DNA of 25,727 nucleotides, from positions 1 to 25,727 of the forward strand of contig JASLHV010000554.1 in assembly GCA_030153205.1 (NCBI GenBank). The letters run 5' to 3'. The stretch comes from Roseiarcus sp. GTDB lineage: Bacteria; Pseudomonadota; Alphaproteobacteria; Rhizobiales; Beijerinckiaceae. The notes beneath the pieces were generated by a model. It did not search any database, was not told the DNA's origin, and saw nothing but the letters and a program-made list of their open reading frames with translations. Within the stretch, counting starts at the first letter, position 1. Every line of letters starts with the position of its first letter. A program made the position numbers and the translations under genes. Below are positions 1 through 7,910 of the stretch, in pieces.

Positions 1-45
1 AAATTGAAGCCGGGATAGATCGACCAAGAGAGAGTCGAACAGCAT
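1..45 (-). CDS. cydA: Cytochrome bd ubiquinol oxidase subunit I, N-terminal 15 codons only (partial)
   Basis: Reading leftwards from an ATG at 45-43, the frame is open to the window edge and encodes MLFDSLLVDLSRLQF. The L-S-R-L-Q-F stretch matches the start of CydA, the haem-bearing subunit of the high-affinity bd quinol oxidase in the inner membrane, as I know it from E. coli and others. A ribosome-binding site (AGGA on the minus strand, at 56-53) sits 7 bases before the ATG. The gene is divergent from cydDC, whose products are needed for bd oxidase assembly, and the two share an FNR/FixK-type box at 99-112. Only 15 residues are visible, so the call rests on this short match plus the neighbouring cydDC. 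A cydB gene would be expected further left. Confidence 0.72.
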   Translation of the reverse strand, partial: MLFDSLLVDLSRLQF

Positions 46-98
46 GGGGGAGTCCTTTCTCGATCGCTCTCCGTTAGCACCGCCTTTCAACCTGCGAG

Positions 99-112
99 TT
101 GATCAGGATCAA
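99..112. promoter_or_regulatory. FNR/FixK-type operator between cydA and cydDC
   Basis: The sequence TTGATCAGGATCAA is a perfect match to TTGAT-N4-ATCAA. Its centre (105.5) is about 60 bases from the cydA ATG on the left and about 40 bases from the cydD ATG on the right, so it could serve both directions. A class II position (-41.5) would put the rightward start at about base 147 with a -10-like CATAAG at 135-140, and the leftward start at about base 64. The match is seen directly; which protein binds is inferred. Confidence 0.85.
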
Positions 113-145
113 ATCCAAGTCTGTCGATCGACTCCATAAGAAAGT

Positions 146-1747
146 ATGAGCAAGAAAAATGCAGTTGGTCCGCGTCCCGAAGGCGCCCCTGCGGTCCTAT
201 GTGGGTTCCAGGCGCTCAACATTGCCCGGCTGCACGCTCGATACGGCCTGCGCAAAGTCATTGCCGTTCAGGGCGCGCGCATGGTCTTGCGATTGGGGTT
301 CTCCGCAATAGCGGCTGTCACTGCGGGCCGTCTTGTAATGAACCAGTCGATCGAACCTTGGATGGTGGCCCTTGCGGCAATAATTCTTGTCGCTTTGGCG
401 CTTATGGGTTTCGTCGCTGACGTATCGCAGGCGCAGGTCGAAACGGCCGTGGCTGCCGAACTGCGCGATGCCGCCGAGGAAAAACTAAGTGTCATGCCGG
501 CCCGGCAGCTCAAGGCGCTTCCTGTCGGCGGCTTCATCGTTGCGATGCAGCGCTATCCCGAATCTCTCGCGGCTCTCGTGGTCACCCATCGCGCGGCGAC
601 GATAATGATGGCGGTCGGTCCACTGGCGGCAGCGGCGGCGCTCATTATCGTCTCATGGCAGTCGGCTGCGCTTATTATCTGCTTGACGCCTGTGATGATC
701 GTCTTTTTTGCGCTCGTGGGTGACGCGATCCGTCGCCGCGCGATCGTCCAGGAGCAGACGTTCGGCCGACTCGCGACTCAGTTTGCCGATCGGATCCGTA
801 CTCTTCCTACAATTCTAGCGAACCAAGCCCTCCCCGTCGAAGAAGCTAAGCTGGCCGCACGCTTGGAGATTTATGCGCGAAAAACGATGGACGTTCTGGG
901 GATCGCATTCATCAATGCGGGAATCATTGACTTCTTCGCGTCGCTGTCAATAGCCATGCTCGCCGTTTTCTTGGGCCTCGGGCATCTCAATCTCATAATG
1001 ATCCCCGGTTTTTCCCATCTGCAACTCTGGCAGACTTTGTTCATACTGATGATCGCGCCGGAATATTTCGCGCCGTTTAGGCGTTTCGCGGAGCAATATC
1101 ACACAAAAGCGGATGGTCTTGCGGCGGCCGCAGCCCTGGACAAGCTGCTGGACGCCGAGGCTCCCGAGCTACCTGCTCGCGTCGAGTTCGGTCGACTTGA
1201 CTGGCGATTGCCTGAGCGCGGTCTTGTGGCCATTCTGGGTCCCAGTGGATCTGGCAAGTCCACCTTGTTACGCCAACTCGCTGGGATCGAGAAAGCGGAT
1301 ATCGACCGACCGTCCCTCGCAAACATTGTCTGGGTTTCCACCGACACTTTCATACCGGAAGGCGCCCTCGTCGACGCGATTAGCTGGAGACTCAAACCGC
1401 TGCCTCCAGAAAAGGTTGCAGAAGCAGCGCGGGCCGTTGGGTTGCTGGCTGATGCGCTGCTGCCGGACGGCCTTGACGCACAACTGACACACGGCGGCGC
1501 AAACTTATCGGGTGGGCAGAGGCTTCGGGTCTCGGTAGCGCGCGCCCTCCTCGCCGAGCGGGCGGTAATGGCGGACGAGCCGACTGCAAAGCTCGACGCG
1601 GCGACGGCGTCCCTAGTGCGGCAGTCTCTTCTCGATATCGCGCGCTCACGTCTCGTCATCGTCGCCACGCATGACGAGGAACTCGCAGCCGCCGCCAGGC
1701 AGGTCATCGATCTGCACGGCGGCGAAAAGCTAGAGGTTGCGGCATGA
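146..1747 (+). CDS. cydD: ABC exporter CydD (cysteine/glutathione exporter for cytochrome bd assembly)
   Basis: This is a 533-residue half-transporter with an N-terminal six-helix membrane domain (about residues 36-310) and a C-terminal ATPase domain (about 345-533). CydD pairs with CydC in the inner membrane and exports thiols needed for mature cytochrome bd. Visible motifs are Walker A GPSGSGKS (365-372), signature LSGGQ (454-458), Walker B AVMADE (473-478) and the H-loop histidine 509. The segment APEYFAPFRRFAEQYH (about 304-319) is CydD-like. The Q-loop region reads WVSTDTFIPEG and lacks the usual glutamine, and the stretch between Walker A and the Q-loop is short. The stop overlaps the cydC start (ATGA). 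The start has no clear ribosome-binding site and lies where an FNR-dependent transcript would begin, so the message may be leaderless. It could be another thiol ABC exporter, but the cydA neighbour favours CydD. Confidence 0.85.
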   Translation: MSKKNAVGPRPEGAPAVLCGFQALNIARLHARYGLRKVIAVQGARMVLRLGFSAIAAVTAGRLVMNQSIEPWMVALAAIILVALALMGFVADVSQAQVETAVAAELRDAAEEKLSVMPARQLKALPVGGFIVAMQRYPESLAALVVTHRAATIMMAVGPLAAAAALIIVSWQSAALIICLTPVMIVFFALVGDAIRRRAIVQEQTFGRLATQFADRIRTLPTILANQALPVEEAKLAARLEIYARKTMDVLGIAFINAGIIDFFASLSIAMLAVFLGLGHLNLIMIPGFSHLQLWQTLFILMIAPEYFAPFRRFAEQYHTKADGLAAAAALDKLLDAEAPELPARVEFGRLDWRLPERGLVAILGPSGSGKSTLLRQLAGIEKADIDRPSLANIVWVSTDTFIPEGALVDAISWRLKPLPPEKVAEAARAVGLLADALLPDGLDAQLTHGGANLSGGQRLRVSVARALLAERAVMADEPTAKLDAATASLVRQSLLDIARSRLVIVATHDEELAAAARQVIDLHGGEKLEVAA

Positions 1748-3339
1748 AGAAGTCTGTCTCCGCAAGCCGTAAGGACTGGTGGCTCACCACCCTACTGGCC
1801 TTTGCTGCCGTTAGCGGCAGTGTCCTGCTCGGCGGCTTATCAGCCTGGTTCCTGGGCTCGGTCGCGATTGCGGGCCTTTCGGCGACGGCGTTTACTTTCA
1901 ATTTCCACATGCCGGCGGCTTTCGTCAGGCTATTTGCGATAGGTCGCACGGCGTCGCGGTACGGCGAGCGACTGATAGGCCACAGGGCCGCGCTCGCCGA
2001 TCAGGTTTCGCGTCGGGTCGGCCTCTTCGCTTCCATGGCTGCTGCGCCAGGCGTTCGTATGGCGGGCTGGCAGCTAGGCGATCAGGCGCGTCTCGCTGAC
2101 TATCTAGATGACGTCGAGGATGTCGACTATGCGCGCCTGCGGGCGGGGCTTCCATCTTTGACGATCGCCGCAGCAATTGCCGCCCTCTTAGCGGCCTCCG
2201 CCATCGTCGCACCGCTTTCGCTGTCGGCGATCCTGTCATCGCTTCTCGTGGCCGGCCTTGTCGGGCGCAGGATGATGAATACTGGCGCTGTAGCATTGAA
2301 GCGAGCTCGGACGCGGAAGCGTGAGAGCGCAGAGCGACTTGGCGCGGCCATGGCGTCTGCGGTTTCCTTGAAGGCGGAACGGGTATGGGATGACGAAAGC
2401 AGCGTAGCGACGAGCGCTTTGCGCATCGCCGACCTTGAAATCCTCAGCCTACGTCGCCTTCAGGCGCGTTTCGACGCGATTGCGTCGCTTTTGGGGCCGA
2501 TGGCAGGATTTTCCGTCATCGCCGCCGCCTGGACTGTTGGCGACCGTGGACAGTCCCTTCTTGCGCCTATCTTTCTCGCATTCGCGTGGTTGGCGTTAGG
2601 CGAATCGATAAACGGCGCTTCTCGGATATTGATCGCGAAACTGCGCCGTTCCGCCGCGCGGACCGAAATCGACAAATGGACGAAAGGTGCAGAAAGGCTC
2701 GCCCAGACTGAGGCCTTGAAGGCGCAGCCGCGCGAACTTCGACACGAACATTTGCAACGTATTTCGCCTTCAGGAACGCCCATCAGCAAGCGGCCTTTGG
2801 CCTTGCATCTGCGAGCCGGGTCTCCCACCGTCCTCGTTGGCGCGAGCGGCGCTGGCAAGACGAGCCTCCTTAAGCAGATCGCCGGTTGGATCGGCAACGA
2901 TGAGATTAGCTCCCAAGAAGAGATTCTTTCCCCGGAACAAAGGCGCGCTCTAACGACGCTTGTGCTGCATGATGCGGCCATTCTCGACGATACCGTGCGG
3001 AGTAACTTGTTTGCGCTCGGGTATTCTGATGCGGTGATATGGGCCGCGCTTAAAAGCGTCGAGATCGACGAGCGCGTCCGAGCCGCTGGCGGCCTCGACG
3101 CGTGGATAACACAAGATAGGCTCTCGCTCGGAGAGGCTCAGCGACTTAACTTGGCGCGCGCGTGGTTGGCGTCCAATCCGATTGTGCTGCTCGACGAACC
3201 GATGGAGCATCTCGATACGACACAGGGCCAACGGATCCTGAGACGATTGACCGATCATCTACGCGACCGCATCGTCGTTATTTCCACACATCGTCCAACG
3301 TCGTTGCACAACGGCGCAATGGTGGACCTTCACCCCTGA
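1744..3339 (+). CDS. cydC: ABC exporter CydC (partner of CydD)
   Basis: This 531-residue protein is the second half of the CydDC exporter, with membrane helices over about residues 14-295 and an ATPase domain over about 345-531. The N-terminal run AAFVRLFAIGRTASRYGERL (59-78) is typical of CydC. ATPase motifs are Walker A GASGAGKT (366-373), a variant signature LSLGE (460-464), Walker B VLLDE (481-485) with DEPMEHLD, and H-loop histidine 516. The Q-loop position reads LVLHDAAILDDTV, with histidine 409 where glutamine is usual. The ATG overlaps the cydD stop by four bases, so translation is likely coupled and the two are one operon. It ends convergently with the sulP-like gene; no clear hairpin terminator was seen in the 150 bases between them. 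Confidence 0.85.
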   Translation: MKKSVSASRKDWWLTTLLAFAAVSGSVLLGGLSAWFLGSVAIAGLSATAFTFNFHMPAAFVRLFAIGRTASRYGERLIGHRAALADQVSRRVGLFASMAAAPGVRMAGWQLGDQARLADYLDDVEDVDYARLRAGLPSLTIAAAIAALLAASAIVAPLSLSAILSSLLVAGLVGRRMMNTGAVALKRARTRKRESAERLGAAMASAVSLKAERVWDDESSVATSALRIADLEILSLRRLQARFDAIASLLGPMAGFSVIAAAWTVGDRGQSLLAPIFLAFAWLALGESINGASRILIAKLRRSAARTEIDKWTKGAERLAQTEALKAQPRELRHEHLQRISPSGTPISKRPLALHLRAGSPTVLVGASGAGKTSLLKQIAGWIGNDEISSQEEILSPEQRRALTTLVLHDAAILDDTVRSNLFALGYSDAVIWAALKSVEIDERVRAAGGLDAWITQDRLSLGEAQRLNLARAWLASNPIVLLDEPMEHLDTTQGQRILRRLTDHLRDRIVVISTHRPTSLHNGAMVDLHP

Positions 3340-3489
3340 TCTTTATGCCTCTACGGCGGCGACCTAGCTCCGATTGGAAGCTGTACAGTGACGCTATTAT
3401 TAGACGTCTGGACCTTCGGCGTTTAGCTTCTGCAGTATCTGCGCAAAGGACTTTTTCGCAAAACGTCAATCTCATTAACTCTGCGGAAT

Positions 3490-4761
3490 CTACGCACGGC
3501 GGACACGAGCGATAGTCCCGGTGACGACCGCAACAAGGCATCCGATCGCAATGCCGACCGTCAAATCTGCGGACAATGTCGAGAGGAAAGTCGACACAAG
3601 AACTGCCCCGCCCCGCCAATTGCCGAGCAACAAAAAGACTTCTTTCCACTCCGCCATATTCCACGCAACGACCACCAGAATCCCAGCGAGCGCGGACAGC
3701 GGGACGAAGCTCGCGAGCGGAGAGGCGAACAGCAAAAAAACGAGAAGGAAACCGGCGTGCATCATGCCAGCCAGGGGGCTCTTCGCGCCAGCACGTATAT
3801 TAGTCGCCGTTCGCGCGATCGTTCCCGTTACGCAGATTCCGCCAAACAGCGCTGACGCCATATTGGCGATTCCCTGTGCAACCAGCTCCATGTTCGAGCG
3901 GTGCTTCCGTCCGGTCATTCCATCAGCAATTCTCGCTGAAAGGAGGCTCTCCACACCGCCGAGCAGTGTAAAGGACAAAACTGTGGGTAAGACATTTAGA
4001 AGTAAGACCGACGAGTGGGCCGGCACTCGCGGCATCGGCAACCCGTGAGGCAACTCTCCAAACCTCGCGCCGATCGTTGCGACCGGGAGGTGAAAACCAA
4101 AGGCGAGGGCCGAAGCTAAAACGACCGCCATCAACATGCCGGGCCACAGCGGTCGCCACCAGCGAAGAAAGAAGATCAAAGAAGCGGAACCGATACCGAG
4201 CAGTGAAGCTGCGGGATTAAAAGTCGAGAGCGCGACGAAGAGCAGTTGAAGTCTCGCCAAGAACGAGCCCTGCTCTTCACTTGGCAATGTCAAACCAAAG
4301 AGATCTTTAATCTGGCTCATCATGATTGTGACCGCGATGCTGAGGATAAAGCCGACGGTGACAGCCTGAGGAATAAGACGAATGAGAGAGCCGAGCCTGC
4401 ACAAGCCGACGATAGTCAAGACGAGTCCGGAAAGGAAAACGCTCAGGAGCAAGCCATCAAGGCCAAATCTTGCAACTGTCGTCGAAACCAAAATTATGAA
4501 TGCGCCCGCCGGACCTCCAACTTGAACGCGGCTACCGCCGAGCGCCGAAACCAAAAGGCCACCGACAATCGCTGCATAGAGCCCGCGGTCTGGCGACACG
4601 CCTGACGCCACCGCGATGGCCATTGAAAGCGGCAACGCAACGATCGCGACAGTCAACCCGGCGACAAGATCGCTCCGAAAAGTCCGGAGGTCGTAGCCTT
4701 CTCCGAATACCGTTACGAGTTTTGGCCGGAACAGGTGTGCGGTTGAAGCGCCGTCAGGCAT
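3490..4761 (-). CDS. SulP-family anion transporter lacking a STAS domain
   Basis: This is an integral inner-membrane protein of about 423 residues with roughly 10-12 hydrophobic segments. SulP hallmarks include DLVAGLTVAIVALPLSMA near the N-terminus and VGGPAGAFIILV in the first third. The family carries sulfate, bicarbonate or other anions; the substrate here cannot be read from sequence. SulP proteins normally end in a cytoplasmic STAS domain, but this one stops right after the last helix (VTGTIARVRRA), and no convincing STAS remnant was seen in the 150 bases downstream. The start is uncertain: a TTG at 4785 extends the frame by 8 residues but has no ribosome-binding site; the ATG at 4761 has a weak GAG at 6-base spacing. 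It follows hemN closely on the same strand and probably shares its transcript. Confidence 0.8.
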   Translation of the reverse strand: MPDGASTAHLFRPKLVTVFGEGYDLRTFRSDLVAGLTVAIVALPLSMAIAVASGVSPDRGLYAAIVGGLLVSALGGSRVQVGGPAGAFIILVSTTVARFGLDGLLLSVFLSGLVLTIVGLCRLGSLIRLIPQAVTVGFILSIAVTIMMSQIKDLFGLTLPSEEQGSFLARLQLLFVALSTFNPAASLLGIGSASLIFFLRWWRPLWPGMLMAVVLASALAFGFHLPVATIGARFGELPHGLPMPRVPAHSSVLLLNVLPTVLSFTLLGGVESLLSARIADGMTGRKHRSNMELVAQGIANMASALFGGICVTGTIARTATNIRAGAKSPLAGMMHAGFLLVFLLFASPLASFVPLSALAGILVVVAWNMAEWKEVFLLLGNWRGGAVLVSTFLSTLSADLTVGIAIGCLVAVVTGTIARVRRA

Positions 4762-4817
4762 ATCGATCTCGATGATGTTGGGCAATAGGTGCGATGATGA
4801 TCTTACAGAGATGTATT

Positions 4818-6251
4818 TTAGACCACCGCGCTGTGGCGCGCCTCGGAAATTTGGAGATAACGATCAAACAGCGCACAAACGCGACGCACAAATGGCCGTC
4901 CCGTCTGGGTGACGCGAAGGCGGGAGCCATTAAGGACTGCCAGGCCGTCTGCGACAAGCGGTGCGAGGCTGCGGGGCTCTGGCAGTACATCGTTGATCTG
5001 CAGGCGATGTCGACCGGCGACCTCGCCCAGATCCACTGCTTCATAGCACATCAGTCGTTCGATAACCTCAGCGCGCCACCGATCATCCCGAGATAATGCA
5101 AAACCGCGGACAGTACCGAGGCGCCCTCCAGCAACCGTCGCCCGCCATTCGGTGGTCCGGACTGCGTTCTGGGCGTAACCAAAAGGCAGTCGGCTGATAG
5201 CCGAAGATCCAAATCCGATCAGCGTTTCCGCGCTATCAGTCGTATAGCCTTGGAAATTGCGATGAAGAAATCCGTTTATCATAGCGATCGCCAGTGGATC
5301 GTCGCTTCGACTGAAATGGTCGAGGCCAACCCGAATGTAGCCGGATCGCGTGAGGAAATCCGCGGCCGCCTCTTGCTGATCGTATCGCTCTATGCTCCCT
5401 GGTAGTTCGGTTTCCGAGATGAGTTTTTGATTAGGCTTCATCCACGGAACATGCGCGTAACCGAATAGCGCGATCCTTTCCGGCTCGAGTTCAAGTACTT
5501 TCTCGACCGATTGTCGAATTGTTGCGACGGTTTGGCGGGGAAGCCCGTACATAAGATCTAGATTGAGAGATTTGACGCCTGCTTCGCGGAGCGCCTTGGC
5601 CGCCCACGCCGTGGCGCGCCACGGCTGCACACGATTGATCGCGCTCTGCACCTGTGAATCAACGTCCTGGACACCAAGGCTTGCACGCGTAAGGCCATTA
5701 CGCGCGGCTGCTGCTATCCATTCGGTCGTCAAGATCCGCGGATCGAGCTCGGCAGCAATCCCGACCTGCTCAGAAAAGTCGAAACTGCGCCGTAAGGCGC
5801 AGAAAATACGATCAAGGTCGTCGGAACTGAGAATGTTCGGCGTGCCGCCGCCGAAATGAACTGAGGATACCGATGCCGGCGCTCCGATCGCCTCGGCGAC
5901 CGTAAGAATCTCGGAAATGAGGTGATCGACGTAATCTGTGATCGGCGAACGGTGATGAACAACGGTTGTATGGCAACCGCAATAAGAACAGAGCTGTTCG
6001 CAGAAGGGAATATGCAGATAGAGAGATAGCGGCTTTCGGAAGTCGGTCTTCGAAAGCCATGAGCGATAGGTGCAAGCAGTCACGTTGGCGTCAAAGTGAA
6101 GCGCAGTAGGATAGCTGGTATAACGTGGAATGCTGCCGCCATATTTATGAAGGAGCGTTTCGATCTTCGCCTTATACAGCCGTGGGCAATCAGGATTAAT
6201 AGCGCACGCAGGCGTGAGAAAACGCTCGTCACCCGACAGGCGAATATACAT
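4818..6251 (-). CDS. hemN: Oxygen-independent coproporphyrinogen III oxidase, radical SAM
   Basis: HemN converts coproporphyrinogen III to protoporphyrinogen IX without oxygen, using S-adenosylmethionine and a [4Fe-4S] cluster in the cytoplasm. The radical-SAM cysteine motif reads FCEQLCSYCGC, with cluster cysteines at about residues 84, 88 and 91 of the 477-residue form. PRYTSYPT near the N-terminus, YLHIPFC before the cluster and GGGTPNILS after it are all HemN-like. The start at 6251 was chosen because CGGAG lies 7 bases upstream and the length fits the family (about 450); the frame stays open to 6377. It lies between a small conserved gene and a SulP transporter, all on one strand. A weak palindrome (6432-6445) lies 190 bases upstream; otherwise expression may come from the FNR box at 6816-6829. 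Confidence 0.92.
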   Translation of the reverse strand: MYIRLSGDERFLTPACAINPDCPRLYKAKIETLLHKYGGSIPRYTSYPTALHFDANVTACTYRSWLSKTDFRKPLSLYLHIPFCEQLCSYCGCHTTVVHHRSPITDYVDHLISEILTVAEAIGAPASVSSVHFGGGTPNILSSDDLDRIFCALRRSFDFSEQVGIAAELDPRILTTEWIAAAARNGLTRASLGVQDVDSQVQSAINRVQPWRATAWAAKALREAGVKSLNLDLMYGLPRQTVATIRQSVEKVLELEPERIALFGYAHVPWMKPNQKLISETELPGSIERYDQQEAAADFLTRSGYIRVGLDHFSRSDDPLAIAMINGFLHRNFQGYTTDSAETLIGFGSSAISRLPFGYAQNAVRTTEWRATVAGGRLGTVRGFALSRDDRWRAEVIERLMCYEAVDLGEVAGRHRLQINDVLPEPRSLAPLVADGLAVLNGSRLRVTQTGRPFVRRVCALFDRYLQISEARHSAVV

Positions 6252-6543
6252 CTGATTGCTCCGACCGACTTTGTGCCGAGACGAGGTTAGAAACGGGTCA
6301 GGCTGACGGAACACATGGGAACCCTGGCCCTGAGGCCCGCCATACTGCCCAAGACTTTCACCGTGCTTCGTGATCACGAAGAGACCGGCCCAAGCCCGAG
6401 ATCAACATGCCATGGTTTTACCATACGTGATTTGAGTTATCGCAATTGGCGGGCGTGCGAGGCAGTGCGCGCTGATTCCGCCAGTTCGCCGACGCCACCA
6501 AACACCTTCTCCATTACCTCGCTTCGGCATGTCCTGGTAATTC
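6252..6543. other. Non-coding gap upstream of hemN
   Basis: I see no convincing gene here. On the minus strand a 25-codon frame (about 6442-6519) starts beside a GAGG, but the spacing is too short for confidence. A degenerate FNR-like palindrome lies at 6432-6445. Confidence 0.5.
6432..6445. promoter_or_regulatory. Weak FNR/NnrR-like palindrome upstream of hemN
   Basis: TTGAGTTATCGCAA keeps the outer TTG...CAA of the FNR/CRP-family consensus but differs at three inner positions. It is about 190 bases from the hemN start. The CGCAA half resembles sites described for NO-responsive NnrR proteins. The match is weak and may be chance. Confidence 0.25.
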
Positions 6544-6759
6544 TCAAGAGGAAAACTCAGACTCACGCACCTCACATCGGTCTGCGTGGATTGACCAGTC
6601 TGTCAAGTGGTGCGCTTGACAGAAGGCCATCTTCGCCTTGTCCTTGGCAGCGCTTGGATCATTGGCGAGGGTTTCGATCGCGTACTGGCAGGCGTCGACC
6701 TCGTGACCATTGCCTCCCAGTAATTTCTTAAAGAACTTCACGAGATACCGGCTCATCAT
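6544..6759 (-). CDS. Conserved hypothetical small protein, 71 residues
   Basis: This small cytoplasmic protein starts MMSRYLVKFFKKLLGG and ends with a DWSIHADRCEV stretch. It looks like the small proteins starting (M)PRY-x-V-x-F-(Y/F)-K and ending DW-x-(I/L)-HAD that I recall from alphaproteobacterial genomes; no function is known to me. There is no signal peptide or membrane segment. The start was set by a strong GGAGG ribosome-binding site 4 bases before the first ATG (6759) and 7 before the second (6756); the frame stays open further upstream. A perfect FNR box is centred 63 bases upstream with a -10-like TATCCT at 6794-6789 in the right place, so the gene should be induced at low oxygen. 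It may be the first gene of a hemN-sulP transcript. Confidence 0.7.
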   Translation of the reverse strand: MMSRYLVKFFKKLLGGNGHEVDACQYAIETLANDPSAAKDKAKMAFCQAHHLTDWSIHADRCEVRESEFSS

Positions 6760-6815
6760 ATATCCTCCGACTGCCATCCAATCCATTCAGGATATGAACC
6801 GGCCCGGTTCTTTCC

Positions 6816-6829
6816 TTGATAGAGATCAA
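6816..6829. promoter_or_regulatory. FNR/FixK-type operator, small protein (hemN) promoter
   Basis: TTGATAGAGATCAA is a perfect TTGAT-N4-ATCAA palindrome. For the minus strand a class II arrangement predicts a start near 6781, about 22 bases before the ATG at 6759, with a TATCCT hexamer at 6794-6789. On the plus strand it would face a 30-codon reading frame starting at 6869. Confidence 0.85.
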
Positions 6830-6868
6830 GGAAAGGTCGCCATCGAACGATTTGGTATGAATTAAGAG

Positions 6869-6961
6869 ATGGCTGAGCGAAAATTACAGGCGCTAGAGGC
6901 ATCAACCCGTCGTTTGCGCCTGATTCGCCTTTTGCTCGAATTCAGCGTCTTGGCGTTCTAG
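6869..6961 (+). CDS. Possible 30-codon small open reading frame
   Basis: The frame encodes a short basic then hydrophobic peptide (MAERKLQALEAS..., ending RLLLEFSVLAF). It starts 40 bases after the FNR box at 6816-6829, where a rightward class II transcript would begin (about 6864). There is a TAAGAG just before the ATG but no proper ribosome-binding spacing. I do not recognise it, and it may simply be chance coding in an intergenic region or the relic of a longer gene. Confidence 0.2.
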   Translation: MAERKLQALEASTRRLRLIRLLLEFSVLAF

Positions 6962-7000
6962 TCGAGCTACAGGCAAGTGGTGATGAACGTGCGCAGCTTC

Positions 7001-7687
7001 TTAGACGCGCGCGCCGAACAGCGCGCCGACGCTGGCTGTCAACAACATCGCCATGGATCCCCAGAGCAAAACACGTGCTGCGCCCTTGACGACGCTAGCG
7101 CCGCCTGCTCGTGCAGCAGACGCGCCCAAAACCGTCAGAAATAGGAGAGAAGCAGCCGCCACAAGCGGGATTAACATCGCGCGCGGCGCCGTCGCCGCAG
7201 TCAAGAGCGGCATGACGCCGCCGACGCTGAAACTGGCCGCAGAAGCCAATGCCGCTTGTAGCGGCCGCGCCCGAAGGGTTTCGGTGATGCCGAGCTCGTC
7301 GCGAGCATGCGCGCCTAAGGCGTCGAAAGCCATGAGCTGATTGGCGACCTTTTTGGCCAGCTCCACTTCGAGGCCACGCTTTACATAAATCTCAGCGAGC
7401 TCGGCGTGCTCGCCAGCGTCGTCTAATTCCAAACCCTTCTTCTCAATTTCTAGATCTGCTTTTTCCGTGTCAGCCTGTGAGCTCACGGAAACATATTCGC
7501 CAGCGGCCATCGCCATAGCCCCTGACACGAGCCCGGCAATTCCCGCAATCAAGATCTCGCTACGGTTCGCCTGAGCCGCGGCAACGCCAATGATCAAACT
7601 CGCCGTCGAAAGAACGCCGTCATCCGCGCCCAGGACAGATGCGCGCAACCAGCTAGTTCGCAGAGTGTGATGGAATTCCTTGCGCAT
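7001..7687 (-). CDS. VIT1/CCC1-family iron/manganese transporter
   Basis: This 228-residue membrane protein belongs to the VIT1/CCC1 family, which moves Fe2+ or Mn2+ out of the cytoplasm or into stores. The N-terminal core SWLRASVLGADDGVLSTASL is the family signature, followed by SGAMAMAAGEYVSVSSQ, a charged cytoplasmic segment rich in Glu/Asp (about residues 80-120, the metal-binding region in relatives) and three more hydrophobic helices. The start at ATG 7687 is preferred because homologues begin shortly before the signature; the frame can be extended to a TTG at 7735. A perfect FNR box at 7799-7812 lies upstream. In a low-oxygen island it may handle the ferrous iron load that rises when oxygen falls (inference). 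Substrate is not determinable here. Confidence 0.85.
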   Translation of the reverse strand: MRKEFHHTLRTSWLRASVLGADDGVLSTASLIIGVAAAQANRSEILIAGIAGLVSGAMAMAAGEYVSVSSQADTEKADLEIEKKGLELDDAGEHAELAEIYVKRGLEVELAKKVANQLMAFDALGAHARDELGITETLRARPLQAALASAASFSVGGVMPLLTAATAPRAMLIPLVAAASLLFLTVLGASAARAGGASVVKGAARVLLWGSMAMLLTASVGALFGARV

Positions 7688-7798
7688 TTCTGAATCCAGA
7701 GAACAACCCTGGCTTCTTTCGCGCGCCGCGCTCAAAACGCGAATGACCTACGTCAATAATGCGATCTCTTTCGCCAAATGAGCGGGTCCCGACCTCGA

Positions 7799-7812
7799 TT
7801 GATCGAGATCAA
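7799..7812. promoter_or_regulatory. FNR/FixK-type operator upstream of the VIT transporter
   Basis: TTGATCGAGATCAA is a perfect palindrome, centred 118 bases from the VIT ATG (7687) and 70 from the alternative TTG. The genes on either side point left, so the leftward VIT gene is the likely target. Confidence 0.82.
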
Positions 7813-7910
7813 AACCGAGCATCCGATCGATCGTACGCCAACTGTTTGGCGTTATCGCTTGGCATGGGCGGCTTGTACTTGCTACCTGCTTTATGCAACG
7901 CCCGGCTATC

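Noticed and set aside
3278..3664. Minus-strand frame at the sulP 3' end as a separated STAS domain
   Set aside because: No STAS strand-helix pattern can be recognised, and most of it overlaps sulP and cydC in other frames.
6315..6731. Plus-strand 138-residue frame upstream of hemN
   Set aside because: It lies opposite the small conserved gene and has no family motifs or ribosome-binding site.
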